This document shows, one piece after another, positions 35,390 to 48,500 of a stretch of DNA of 64,000 nucleotides. The stretch is taken from the NCBI GenBank assembly GCA_034440575.1, contig JAOTOL010001083.1, positions 70,001 through 134,000 of the forward strand, given 5' to 3'. The translations under genes were made by a program, and so were the position numbers. The stretch's first letter is position 1; each line of letters opens with the position of its first letter. Below the pieces are notes generated by a model. It saw nothing but the letters and a program-made list of their open reading frames with translations, was not told the origin of the DNA and did not search any database. Source of the DNA: Imbricaverruca yamaguchii. Its lineage: Eukaryota; Arthropoda; Thecostraca; Neoverrucidae.

Positions 35390-37084
35390 CGCTTGTTCAT
35401 CGGCGAGCAGTGTATTGCACTGACGAGAGGTGTGCTGGAGACAGGTACGGCCACACGTGTGGACACGTGCCGTCCGGGCACGTGTTCAGACTCCGGTCCG
35501 GCCGGCGGTGGCCTCCCTCCGCACCCCCTAGCGGCCGAAATGAACAGCTCCGACTCGGCCACGCCTCCTCACAACCACCGTCCGTGCCGCAATACTGAGA
35601 AGCCCCGCCTTCCGGCGGCAGGAGCGGCGCACTGGCCGCCCGCTCCACGCCGTCCGCCAATCAGCGCTCGCCTCGCGCGTCTCCGGTCCGTCGAGCGCAC
35701 CGGAGAGACGACGCGGTCCGATGTGAACAGGCCAGACTGAGAAGGCCGTGACGGACACGGAGCACTGGGCTGCGGCGGCGGAGGACACGTGGACACGCTC
35801 GGGTGCGGACGTCCAGCGGAGGTGAGCCGCGGATCTCGCTGACCATGCTCCTCGGTACAGGTGTTGGCCTCCACCACCGCCTATCATGGGCGCTTTGGGT
35901 CGTTACAGACGTCCCTGTCCGGTCCGGTACTGTAGGAGGGGTGCGGGCGGTGGATCACATAGGAGTTCGGGCGTTAAACTCCCGATAGGGTTCCCGACGC
36001 AAACGCGCACGGGACCAGGTCTCGCCGGATCGCGACGATCCAGCTTCGTTGGGTCAGCACAACCGAGTTTCGCCGGGTGGCGGGGATCGCCGTGTCCGAC
36101 CGCGTACAGCGCGTCCGAAGACAGCACGACGCCCGACCCCCGGCCACGTGAAGGGGTCCGGCCCCGCCGGCTCACTAGCATCAGTCATGGGTATCGGGCT
36201 CCGTCAACTCGCCACGGTCAGACATCGACACACACCGACCGTCTGGTCCTACCGGGTCGGGAAGATCACGTCCTACGTCCTACGCAGACGGCACGGGTAA
36301 TGCATGCGCGCGCGGCGGGCAGCGGGCGGTCCGAGAACGAGCCGACCGCAGACGCCCGAGGCACTGGCATGTAGACCGCTCGCGCTCGCGACACTGACAA
36401 CAGTTTGAATAACTTAACAGCCACACGGTGTCTTTTAACCAGTCCACGCGTCACGTCTGGTACAGTCGGGAAATCACCACACCACTCCATCTACTGGTAT
36501 AGGATTCGGCACAGATATTGTTCTAATATCTATTCCGGCAGCATCCTACTGCCCGACACGGGTATTGTCCTACCAGCCACTCCAGGCATTGCTCTAACGT
36601 CCACCGTCGACATTATCCTAGCAACCACGCGGGGCACTGTCCACTCCATAAAGCATCCAGCGAACCACCCACTCCGGGTGCTATCCCGTTGTTCGCTGCT
36701 ACCCTAGTGCCAAATTCGGACATTGTTCTACACAGCGCAGTCGGGACACTGGCCCACCGTACGGCCCAGAGTTGTCTTACGTCCGCGACCAGACGATACC
36801 AAGGGCGCCCACTCATTCGCGCCGGGCGCCACGACCTCGGCACCAGCGCGTGCCGCACCCCAGCCGTCGCCGGGGTGCCCGACTCGCGGCCGGGCGCGCT
36901 GGACGTGCTGGCTCGACTGGTTTGACATTAGTGCTCGGGTCGGGAGGCGTGACGTCACAGGCCGTGGCTCGGCAGCCGCGCCGCCCGCGCAGCCGAAGCC
37001 ATAGTCGGCCGGCCGCACGCTCCGCCGCCGGCGCGGCGATTTGAACATCCAGCCGGCGCGGGAGCGACCGCAGTCGCGGCGGCC
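35390..37084. other. GC-rich non-coding region downstream of ACSL
   Basis: About 1.7 kb of high-GC, CpG-rich sequence with open frames on both strands, as expected from composition alone. No frame resembles a known protein or has codon structure like the flanking exons. It could be ACSL 3' UTR or the promoter island of an unseen gene; I cannot decide. Confidence 0.4.
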
Positions 37085-37300
37085 GTGCTCGCACACACGC
37101 CAGCGACATCTCACGCACGCCGGCGACACTCTCACGCATGCCGGCGACACTCACGCATGCCGGCGACACTCACGCACGCCAGCGACGCTCACGCACGCCA
37201 GCGACATCTCACGCATGCCGGCGACACTCTCGCGCATGCCGGCGACATCCACGCCGGCGACACTCACGCATGTCGGCGACACTCACGCATTCACACACGC
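37085..37300. repeat. ~18-25 bp tandem repeat near ACSL 3' end
   Basis: About ten copies of GGCGACACTCACGCATGCC, some with TCTCACGCACGCCAG variants. It ends ~210 bp from the ACSL stop, probably in the 3' UTR. Confidence 0.9.
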
Positions 37301-37512
37301 TCGTGCGCGACAATCACGACGCACACGCACAGTCGCAGCCGCACGCGCCGGGCGTCTCCAGTCACTACGACAAATAATTTACTCGGCACACGGGGCGCCC
37401 CGGCGGCGGCGGCGGCGCACTATCACCCAGCGACGGGCAGCGCCGCCTGGCGGAAGCGACGGTGGCGCCGCCGGCGGCAGACTCGAAAACCGGCCGGCCG
37501 GCCGGTGCCGCC

Positions 37513-37650
37513 TCACACCAGTTTTGAGTAGAGGTCGTCGAGTTGCGGCTTGAAGTACTTGCGAATCTCGGGCCGCTTGGCCTTGAGCGTGGGCGTCAGC
37601 AGGTTGTTCTGGATGCTGAACAGGTCCGGATGCAGGTAGACGTCCTTGAC
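37513..37650 (-). CDS. ACSL exon 12 (last), with stop
   Basis: Acceptor CCGCCGCAG, 45 codons from [20 protein letters not shown] to DDLYSKLV and TGA (37513-37515). Phase 0 start. Matches the ACSL1-type C-terminus. Confidence 0.96.
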   Translation of the reverse strand, partial: VKDVYLHPDLFSIQNNLLTPTLKAKRPEIRKYFKPQLDDLYSKLV

Positions 37651-40075
37651 CTGCGGCGGGAGCGGGTCATACGGGGTCAAGAGGTGTTCACGGCTCCACC
37701 GCGGCACACTTGGTGCACGGCCGATGCAGTCGATGCGCCCCGAAACTCCAGCCACGGCACACTTCACCGTCTACAGGTGTCCATTACACCAGTGCCTCAA
37801 CTTAACAGGAACTGCATTCACGCGACACTGTAGTGCTACAAGTAGTCGGCTGCGAAACAAGTAGTCGGCTACGAAGAACGAATGTCCAGAAAAACCGCTT
37901 CTCCAGATTGGATATTATGGTCATGATTGATCAGGGTAAAATAATTAACCATGTGGCCTGGAAATTCACAGTTAATGGAATTGCGCTATTTCATCCTTGT
38001 CTTGGGTTTTTATCATTTTGCCACATGATATGTGGGCAGTCATCATACACACGACTGCTAAATAATGTAAAATGCATCTGACTGAAATGAAAGGCATTCC
38101 ACTTATTTAATCCTTAAGTGGCGATCCTTTATTTTCTTCCAATCTTTCACTATTCCCAAGCAACTTCTTTCTTCATCCACACAGTTAATGGTGAAGCAAT
38201 TTTAGGACACTGTGATCGATCACACTTTTTCAGTGAAATAGCCAAGGCGTCTGGAATTCATCGAAGGATGACACGCACCTGCTCGAAGCTCTTGAGGTTG
38301 GCGTCCCTCCCCAGACGCGCCATGTCGTCCATGATCAGCTGCTTGATCTTGGCGTTTTGACAGAGCACCGACAACGTGCCCGCTATTCCGTTCTTGGCGG
38401 CCCAGGTCTTCAGCACCTGCGACGGTCACGGTCACGGTCAGCTTCAGTGGTAGTGACAAGATCACACAGGTACGGCAGGGGTCAGCGGTGGGGCTGGTGT
38501 GGGGTCAGGGTCAGCGGTGGGGCTGGTGTGGGGTCAGGGTCAGCGGTGGGGCTGGTGTGGGGTTAGGGTCAGCGGTGGGGCTGGTGTGGTGTCAGGGTCA
38601 GCGGTGGGGCTGGCGTGGTGTAGTGGGGGGGGGGTGGGTCAGCGGTGGGGCTGGCGTGGTGTCGGTCAGCGGTGGGGCTGGCGTGGTGTCAGGGTCAGCG
38701 GTGGGGCTGGCGTGGTGTCAGGGTCAGCGGTGGGGCTGGTGTGGTGTCAGGGTCAGCGGTGGGGCTGGTGTGGTGTCAGGGTCAGCGGTGGGGCTGGTGT
38801 GGGGTTAGGGTCAGGAGCAGCAAGCGCCAGGAGGGAGAGGCACCAGGTCAGTCACGGTCGAAAATCAGGTAGGCCTAGATTAGCCGAGAGGATGTGTATG
38901 AGTGTGAACATGAGTACGAGCAAGAACGACGGCAAGAGTGAGAAGAGATAACCGAGGAGATAGGGGAAGGGAAAGTAGGTATAAGATATGAGAGAGGGGA
39001 AAGGAGTGATGAGAGGACAGGAGAGAGGGGAGAAGATAGGACAGAGAAGAGAGGAGAGAATAAAGAGAGAGCGAGCGTGAGTGTGAGGGAGGCCGAGCCC
39101 ATTGGACAAATATCACTATATACCTAAATGCTGAGGTGGGAGAGGATGGGGGATGGCAAGATTTACGTTTGAGTGGTGGCATGGTATATCACACTTACGG
39201 AACACTGGTAGAGAAACAGCTATGCAGTGGAAGTGACATGGTGTTGGTGGTAAAATTGCCCACTGATACACTGGTACAGTGACAAAGTGTTGTGGCGCGC
39301 CGACACACACTGGTACAGTGACAGTGTTGTGGCGCACCGACACACACTGGTACAGTGACAAAGTGTTGTGGCGCACCGACACACACTGGTACAGTGACAA
39401 AGTGTTGTGGCGCACCGACACACTGGTACAGTGACAGTGTTGTGGCGCACCGACACACACTGGTACAGTGACAAAGTGTTGTGGCGACCGACACACGTGA
39501 AGTTGTGGCGCACCGACACACACTGGTACAGTGACAAAGTGTTGTGGCGCCCGACAGTGTTGTGGCGCACCGACACACACTGGTACAGTGACAAAGTGTT
39601 GTGGCGCACCGACACACACTGCAACACTGGTACAGTGACAAAGTGTTGTGGCGCACCGACACACACTGGTACAGTGACAAAGTGTTGTGGCGCACCGACA
39701 CACTGGTGAAAAAGTGTTGTGGCGCACCGACACACACTGGTACAGTGACAAAGTGTTGTGGCGCACCGACACACACTGGTACAGTGACAAAGTGTTGTGG
39801 CGCACCGACACACACTGGTACAGTGACAAAGTGTTGTGGCGCACCGACACACACTGGTACAGTGACAAAGTGTTGTGGCGCACCGACACACACTGGTACA
39901 GTGACAAAGTGTTGTGGTGCACCGACACACACTGGTACAGTAGCTTAGTGGTACAGATTTGGTGACAAAGGGACAGTTGTGACGGCACAATGACAAAGCG
40001 ACACACCTACCTCCACGCTGGGCGCTAAATGACCGAACCTGGTCGATGTGCCATAACATTCAAATAACCAGCCAA

Positions 40076-40126
<51 letters not shown>

Positions 40127-43100
40127 ACCAACCAACAACCAACCAACCAACCAACCAACCAACCAACCAACCTCGACGTCCGGCACCACGATGGCGATCA
40201 CGCACGACTTGAGACTCTCGCCGTGCACGAACAGCTGCGCGATGTAGCTGGACCGGATGTATACGTTCTCCAGCTTCTCCGGCGCCACGTACTCTCCCTG
40301 CGGACAGCCGCTCCCGTCAGTGGACACTCCACCTGTAGACCAGAAGCATTCCTACACACACGCGCAGACCCGAGCGGCCCGTGACCCGACCTGAGCAACA
40401 CGTGACCCGACCTGAACGACACGTGATCCGACCTGAGGGCACATAACCAGACCTGAACAGCGCGTAACCCGACCTGACAGACATGTAACCCAACCCCAAT
40501 GGCGCGTGACCCGACCTGAACGACGAACTGCGGCCCGACCTGACACGTGACCTGACCTGAGTGACAACGTGACCCGACCTGAGCGGCCCGTGACCCGACC
40601 TGAAAGACACGTAACCCGACCTGAGCGACATGCAGCCCGACCTGACAGACACCTAACCCGACCTGAGTACCCACTACCCGACCCGAGTGACCCATAACCC
40701 GACCTGACCGGTACGTAACCCGACGTAAGCGAAACGTGACCTGACCTGAGACAGTTTGAAGATGTGCTTCTTGCGGTCGATGATGCGCAGTGTGCCGTTG
40801 GGCAGCCACTGGCCGACGTCGCCGGTGTGCAGCCACCCGTCAGAGTCGAGCGCCTCCTTGGTCTTCTCCGGGTCCTTGTAGTAGCCCTGCGGACGGCGGG
40901 CGGTGGTCACACCACTGAAGGTCGCGGTACACCACTGAGGGTCACGGTACATCACGGGGGGCGGGGAAGGGTCGACGGCACACCACTGAGGGTCGCGGTA
41001 CATCACTGAGGGTCGCGGTACATCACTGAGGGTCGACGGCACACCACTGAGGGTCGCGGTACATCACTGAGGGTCGAGGAACCTGAGGGTCGCGGTACAT
41101 CACTGAGGGGTCGCGGTACATCACTGAGGGTCGGCGGTACACCACTGAGGGTCGCGGTACATCACTGAGGGTCGACGGCACACCACTGAGGGTCGCGGTA
41201 CATCACTGAGGGTCGCGGTACATCACTGAGGGTCGACGGCACACCACTGAGGGGCGGTACACCACTGAGGGTCGCGGTCACACCACTGAAGGTCGCGGTA
41301 CACCACTGAGGGTCGACGGCACACCACTGAATGGTCACGTTGGCAACATCATGCCGCATATATCGATGCGGTCACCCCGAAGCCGCCGGTGACCTCACGT
41401 GACACAATGTCGAGGCACCCACCCTGAAGCCGTTGGTTATTGGGTTTTTACGACACATCGTTCAGTCATTTAACGCCGCCAATCTCTCACGCCGATTGGT
41501 CGCGGGCGAAGAGCAGCGACAGGCGAGACTCGAACCCACAACCTTTCGATTGTGAGACGAGCAACTTACCCCTAGGCCACTCGTACCCACCCTGAAGCCG
41601 TTGGTGACGGCACGCAACACGTCGCCGCGCACTCACCTTGAAGACGTTGGTGACCTCATCACCGCGCACTCACCTTGAAGATGTTGGTGCCGCGGATGCA
41701 GACCTCGCCCTGGCCGGAGACGGCGAAGTACTGCATATCGGGCACGTCCACCAGCTTGATGTCGCAGCAGGGCAGCGGCGGGCCCACGTGGTCGGGCTGG
41801 CAGTCGCCCCGGATGGTCAGCGTGCACGGCGCCACACACTCGGTCTGGCCGTAGCCCTCCAGCACCTGCGGCCGGTCAGGTCACCGCGGGTCAGGTCGCT
41901 GCGGGTCAGGTCACCGCGGGTCAGGTCACCGCGTGTCAGGGCACCGTGGGTCAGGTCACCGCAGGTCAGGCCACCGCAGGTCAGGTCACCGCAGGGCAGG
42001 TCACCGTGGGTCAGGTCACCGTGGGTCAGGTCACCGCAGGTTAGGTCACCGCAGGTCAGGCCACGGCCGGTCAGCTCAGTGTACGGTGGAACGTCCAAGA
42101 GATGACGGCGGTCGGTTGGATATTTGCACTCAGGGGGGGGGGGGGAGCGTATCGGCTGCGTTGGTCATACAGTGCCCAGGGGTGTGGATCGCGACCGACC
42201 AGCAGGCTACGTCAAACCGCTCAGGGCCAGACCACGGATACGGCTGGTCAGGCAGAGCCGGACCTGGCAAGGTCGCGTCATGCCATGCCAGCTGAGATCA
42301 GATCACATCACATCAGGTGGTGGTGGTGGATTGCAGTTTTGGGGCGCGTCCACATCAAGGGTCACTTTGAGCCCATACACCACATCAGGTCAGGTCAAGT
42401 CTTAGTTATTTGGGTTTTAGGGCACATCAACTGCTGTGGTTATACAGCGCCCATATGTCAGGTCAAGTCAAGTCAAGTCAGACGAAGCCGCGCCAGGCAA
42501 GGTCACGTCATGTCACGCCAGCCGAGATCAGATCACATCAGGTCAGGTCAGACCAAGGCCCGCCCAGTCCAGCTTGTCCCATCCCATCCCATCCCAGCCA
42601 AAGTCGGGTCAGGTCAGGCCGAACCGGGCCACGCCGGTCCCGCTGCGGCCGGCTCACACGACGCGAGGTGATGTCAGGACAGGGTCAGGGTCAGGTCGCG
42701 CCGCTCACCGTACAGCCGAGCGCGCAGCGCATGAAAGTGAGCACGTTGGCCGCCATCGGCGCCGAGCCGACCACCAGCAGGCGGACGCGGCCGCCCAGCG
42801 AGTCGCGCACCTTCTTCAGCACCAGCCGGTCCCAGAACGAGTCGTTGCGGATGATGCCCCTGCAGTGTAAAATAATTCACCATGTGGCCTGGAAATGCAC
42901 AGTTAACGGAATTGCGCTATTTCATCCTTAGGTTTTTAACATTTTGCCACATATGTGGGCAGTCATTATACACACGACTGATAAATAATGTAAAATGCAT
43001 GTGAATGAAGTGAAAGGCATTCCACGTTTTTAATCCTTAAGTGACGATCCTTTATTTTCTTCCAATCTTCCACTATTCCAAAGCAACTTCTTTCTTCATC

Positions 43101-45513
43101 CGCACAGTTAATGGTGAAATGATTTTAGGACACCATGCCCCTGGTGGCGCGATCGGCAGGCGTCACCTTCGCACACCGACACCAGGCGGCGCCACAAGCC
43201 GATGTCGGTCCCCCAGCATTGCGGTACAGCACAACTTCAGTTATGGTAATGCAACACAACACACCGGACACTCGGCTGAATCACTGAGCTACCGATGCCC
43301 CTGTCTCGGGGTGAGGAGCCATGAAACTCAGCATGGGCCCAGAGTGGGCATGGGACAAAGCCCATCCGTAAGCCTGCCACACCCCCTCCCCCTAGCGAAC
43401 GAAACAAGTCGACAGTCCCAATCCGCAGTCAGATGGCAGAGCAGCCGCAGTGCCTCGACTACACAGTCAGCACCCCCTATACTGCAGTCGAGGGGGGGGG
43501 GGCGCATCCCAAACACCACTCACAACAGCAAACTCACTTTATGTACTTTTTCAATTGATACTCCTCGCAATGATTCGGTTGGTTGGCTATTTGGACTTAA
43601 GGGCGCATCGACGCGAGAGCACCCACCAGTGATTTGAAGTTTGAAATATGGCAAATATATCGGACGCATTCAAACGGTGATACTGTACAGTGGGGGCGGG
43701 GATGGCCGAGTGATTAAGGCGTCGGGCTATGAGTACCAAAGGTCCCGGGTTCAACTCTAGCGCCACTCGGACATTTCCCAATCCCGCGCTCCACCGGCGA
43801 AACAGTGTGGGCGGCGCCATTAGCCGTGAATATGCATAAAGTGTGTCGTGAACCAACCAATAAACAAACAAACAAACCACAGTGATTTGGAAGTTTGAAA
43901 TCATGCGCATAATATATCGGACGGTCGCATGCATTCAAACCGGTGATACTGTACGACGCACGGAAAAATCGCCAGAGCATACATCGCTACACATGCGTGT
44001 TCGACAACACCGCTGCCGAACACCGCTCACCGTTTGACCTCGCCCTCCTTGGCGGTGAGCGCCCACTGCAGCATCTTGGTCTTGAACCTGCTGCCGGCCA
44101 CGTTGGACCACACCTTGTCGTAGATGCGGTTCAGCAGGCGCGGCACCACCGGCATCAGCGTCGGCCGCAGGTGCTTCAGGTCGTCCATCAGCGCGCGGAT
44201 GTCGCCCAGGAAGAAGCCGACGGAGCCGCCCTGCACGTACATCGTGCACTGGCGCGGACGAGAGGAAAACAGCAGTTAGACGGACACTCGACAGATGGCA
44301 CCACCGTCACGCCCTCGGACAGCCGGCGGTATTCGGACGAGCGAGAGCGCAGTCAGCGTCTCATCCTGTTGTATTTCGCCTTTGTCGCGTCATATTTCTG
44401 ATGTTACAAGCGCACGACTGGTGGTTAGGCTAGGTTAGGTTCGGTATCTCATCCTGTTGCACGTTATCTCGCCTTTGTCGCATCATATTACTGATGTTAA
44501 AAGCACACACTTGGTGATTGGTGCAAGTTTGCACTGAGTGCCCATCACAAACCGCCGAGGAGAAACCACATCAGATGCACGCATATCACGCAACGAGACG
44601 TTCACAAGAAACCGCGAACAATAGACTTTTCTTCACGGAGCAATGTCTCGGTACATAAAAAGGTCAATTGTTTTTGTATGCTTACCTATCACTGCGTTAG
44701 CCCACTGAAATATACTTGAGTGATCACCTTATCTATCGTAGTCTGCAGCCCACCGAATTGCTTACACCGTCATCACACGGGCATTCACTTAGGGTACACA
44801 GTGCCGTACCTCACAGTACCACCGCGGTGTACACCCCGTGCCGTACATATCCGTTAGTTATTTATTTTGGCTTTAGGGCGCATCAACCATGTTGGTCGTA
44901 TAGCGCCCAACACCCCGTGCTGCACCTCACAGACCCATTCCAGCACGTAATCCAGTGGCAGGAAGCTGATGAGACCATACCTCGCAGTCACCGCTCCAGC
45001 ATGTGCGCCAGCGGCAGGAAGCTGATGAGACCGTACCTCACAGTACCGCTGTACTCCGTGCCGTACCTCACAGTACCGCTACGATGTACACCCCGTGCCG
45101 TACCTCACAGACGCGCTCCAGCATGTGCGCCAGCGGCAGGAAGCTGATGAGACCGTACCTCACAGTACCGCTGTGCCACAGATACCGCTGTACTCCGTGC
45201 CGTACCTCACAGTACCGCTATGATGTACACCCCGTGCCGTACCTCACAGACGCGCTCCAGCATGTGCGCCAGCGGCAGGAAGCTGATGAGCGTGTCGGTG
45301 TGGTCGGGCCGACAGTCGCCCATCTGCAGCAGCACGGCGCCCACGTCGGCCACGATGTTGCCGTGCGTCAGCACCACGCCCTTGGGGCTGCCCGTGGTGC
45401 CCGACGTGTAGCAGATGGTGGCCACGTCGTCGGGTCGCGGCGGCTGCGGCGGGGTGGGGCAATCAGTCAGCGGCGGTGGCGGTGGCGGTGGCGGTGGCGG
45501 TGGCGGTGGCGGA

Positions 45514-45545
<32 letters not shown>

Positions 45546-48500
45546 TGGGTGGTGGTGGTAGTGCAATCAGTCAGCGGCGGTGGTGGTTATTTGTTTTGTA
45601 CGTCGGCCGCTGAGTCATGCAGCGTCGCCAATCTCTCACGCCCATTGGTCGCGGGCGGGCAAAGAGTAGCGACAGGTGAGACTCGCACCTACAGTCCTTC
45701 GATTGTGAAACGGACAACTGACCCCTAGACTACTCGTCCCTTGGCGTGGTCGGATGGCGGGGCGAGTGAGCGGCGGCGGCCGAGGCGGTGGTGGTTATTG
45801 GGCTTGCACGTCCGCCTTTGAGTCATGTAGCGTCACCAATCTCGGTCTCCGCACAAAAACCAACAACGCCCAATGGCACAAACAAGATGCCACATACTAG
45901 CAAATGTCTACACTACACCACATACTAGTTAGTTATTTTGGCTTCAGCGCGCGTCGGCCATGGTGATCATAAAGCGCCCAACATCACACACTAGCTGACT
46001 AAGTGACTATTAAGTGAATACACCACATACTAGCAAGTGACTACAGCCGGTCCCCAGGGTGGTGGTGGTTGTGACTTCACGGCGCACTCAGCAACTGAGG
46101 CCATACGACGTCGCCTGCCTCTCACCCTGGCAGGAAGGGCGGGCATCGCGGGGAACCGAACCCCGTACCTCTAACTTGCCAGACGCTCAGCTTAACCACC
46201 GATCTACCCACACCCCACCAGCAGCACTCACTATCTCCCTGATGTCAGCTTAACCACCGATCTACCCACACCCCCACCAGCAGCACTCACTATCTCCCTG
46301 ATGTCAGCTTAACCACCGATCTACCCACACCCCACCAGCAGCACTCACTATCTCCCTGATGTCAGCTTAACCACCGATCTACCCACACCCCACCAGCAGC
46401 ACTCACCATCTCCCTGATGTCAGCTTAACCACCGATCTACCCACACCCCACCAGCAGCACTCACTATCTCCCTGATGTCAGCTTAACACCGATCACCCAC
46501 ACCCCATCAGCAGCACTCACGATCTCCCTGATGTCAGCTTAACCACCGATCTACCCACACCCCACCAGCGGCACTCACGATCTCCCTGATGTCAGCTTAA
46601 CCACCGATCTACCCACACCCCACCAGCGGCACTCACTATCTCCCTGATGTCAGCTTAACCACCGATCTACCCACACCCCACCAGCAGCACTCACTATCTC
46701 CCTGATGTCAGCTTAACACCCCCCCCCCCCCCCCTGATGTCAGCTTAACCACCGATCTACCCACACCCCCACCAGCAGCACTCACTATCTCCCTGATGTC
46801 AGCTTAACCACCGATCTACCCACCCCCACCAGCAGCACTCACTATCTCCCTGATGTCAGCTTAACCACCGATCTACCCACACCCCACCAGCGCACTCACA
46901 TCTCCCTGATGTCAGCTTAACCACCGATCTCCCCCCATCAGCAGCACTCACGATCTCCCTGATGTCAGCTTAACCACCGATCTACCCACACCCCCATCAG
47001 CGGCACTCACGATCTCCTTGATGTTGGCGGCGGCGCCCAGTTTCTCGATCTCGCTGAAGCGCGACACCTTGACGCCCATGTCGCGGCCGCGCGCCACCAG
47101 CTGCGGCTGCACGGGCCGCGTGCTGACGATGTGCGTCAGCGGACGTGGACGCTGACTCAGCAGGCTGGTCACCTTGGCGTCCGTGTCCACCACCACCGTG
47201 GAGATGTTGGCCTGCGGCGGGGCGGCGCGTCATCGCACGGTTCAAATATTCATTTCACGTCATTTTTCACGTCATTTCACGGTTCACGGTTCTGGTTTCT
47301 CGAGTGGGAGATGTCGAAACGAGTACAGTAGTTGTTGTTATTGGGGTTTTGGGGCGCATCAACTGCAAAGGTTATACAGCGCCCGAAACGAGTACAGTAG
47401 GATGTCGAAATTTGCCGATGGATGGGTGTCATTTAAAATGCTTGTGATGCCCCAGACTAAAATCCCAGCTGATGATGTAGGCACTTCGAGCTGATTGTGT
47501 AGGTTCCAAGGAGCAGGATGTCGATACTGTTTGGAGAAGGATCTCGATTGGGCGTTCAGAACGTGGTATATTTCACCCTATTTCACGAATAATTTATCAC
47601 AGCGCCACCACCGGTACCGGGTACTTGTCCGTACACCTCGGTACCGGGCACGTGTCGGTACACCTCGGTAGCGCATACACACGCTGGCAAGAGGTCGGTA
47701 CCGGATACAAACGTTTGCGGGAGCTGGTATCGATTGATCATTTGGGCTTAGGAGCGCATCAACTGCTACTGGTTATATGTCGCCCTCAGGAGCTGCTAGT
47801 TAGTTATTTGGGCTTTGGGGCGCTTCGACCAGAATTGATCATTCGCGCGCGGGAGCTGGTGCTGATCGGTAGGTACATAGGCTGGCGGAGGGTCGATACC
47901 GAGTGCACACACCGCCCGACCACGTAACGTTGCGCGATGTTTGGGCGGGACGCAACGGAGTCACCCGGGTCGAGTTGTTAGCAGCACACTCGCCGTCTTC
48001 CAACATACACAATGGCACAGGTGACAAGCGTAAACAACGCTCCCGTTATACTGGCGGTAGCGCTTGGCAGCGATCGCGACGGGGAGGAACTTCGTACAAT
48101 CGCCGTCACAGGCCTTACAATGTCTGCTGAAACGTGTTTTTTGACGGGATAACCACGTGATTTTGTATGCCGAGATAACTTTTGGCGGTTCTTTTACGAC
48201 GCATTCAACCGCCAGGCTTATATAACGTCGCCAACCTCTCACGCCGATTAGTCGCGGGTCGACTCGGTAAATGCCGTCGGTTGTGAGACTCAAACCCACA
48301 ATCTTGCGATCATTGATTGATTATTTTGGCCTAAGGGCGCGCCGACTGCGAGGCCATTTAGCGCCCATAATCTTGCGATCACGAGTCCGACGCTCTACCA
48401 ACTGAGCCATGCATGCCGAGATAACCACGTGATTAACGTTGCGGTGTTTGATGAGACAGGCTTCTGGACGAGGCGGAGGTGGAGACGGACAACGGTCGGA

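Noticed and set aside
39268..39950. CRISPR-like regular repeats
   Set aside because: Units are contiguous without unique spacers, in a eukaryotic intron; a plain minisatellite.
39116..40059. Frames of 245-296 codons with VCVGAPQHF or CRCATTLCH repeats
   Set aside because: 38-bp tandem repeat translated in three frames.
46721..46735. C-run as a G-quadruplex or functional motif
   Set aside because: Single homopolymer inside an array, more likely sequencing or slippage noise.
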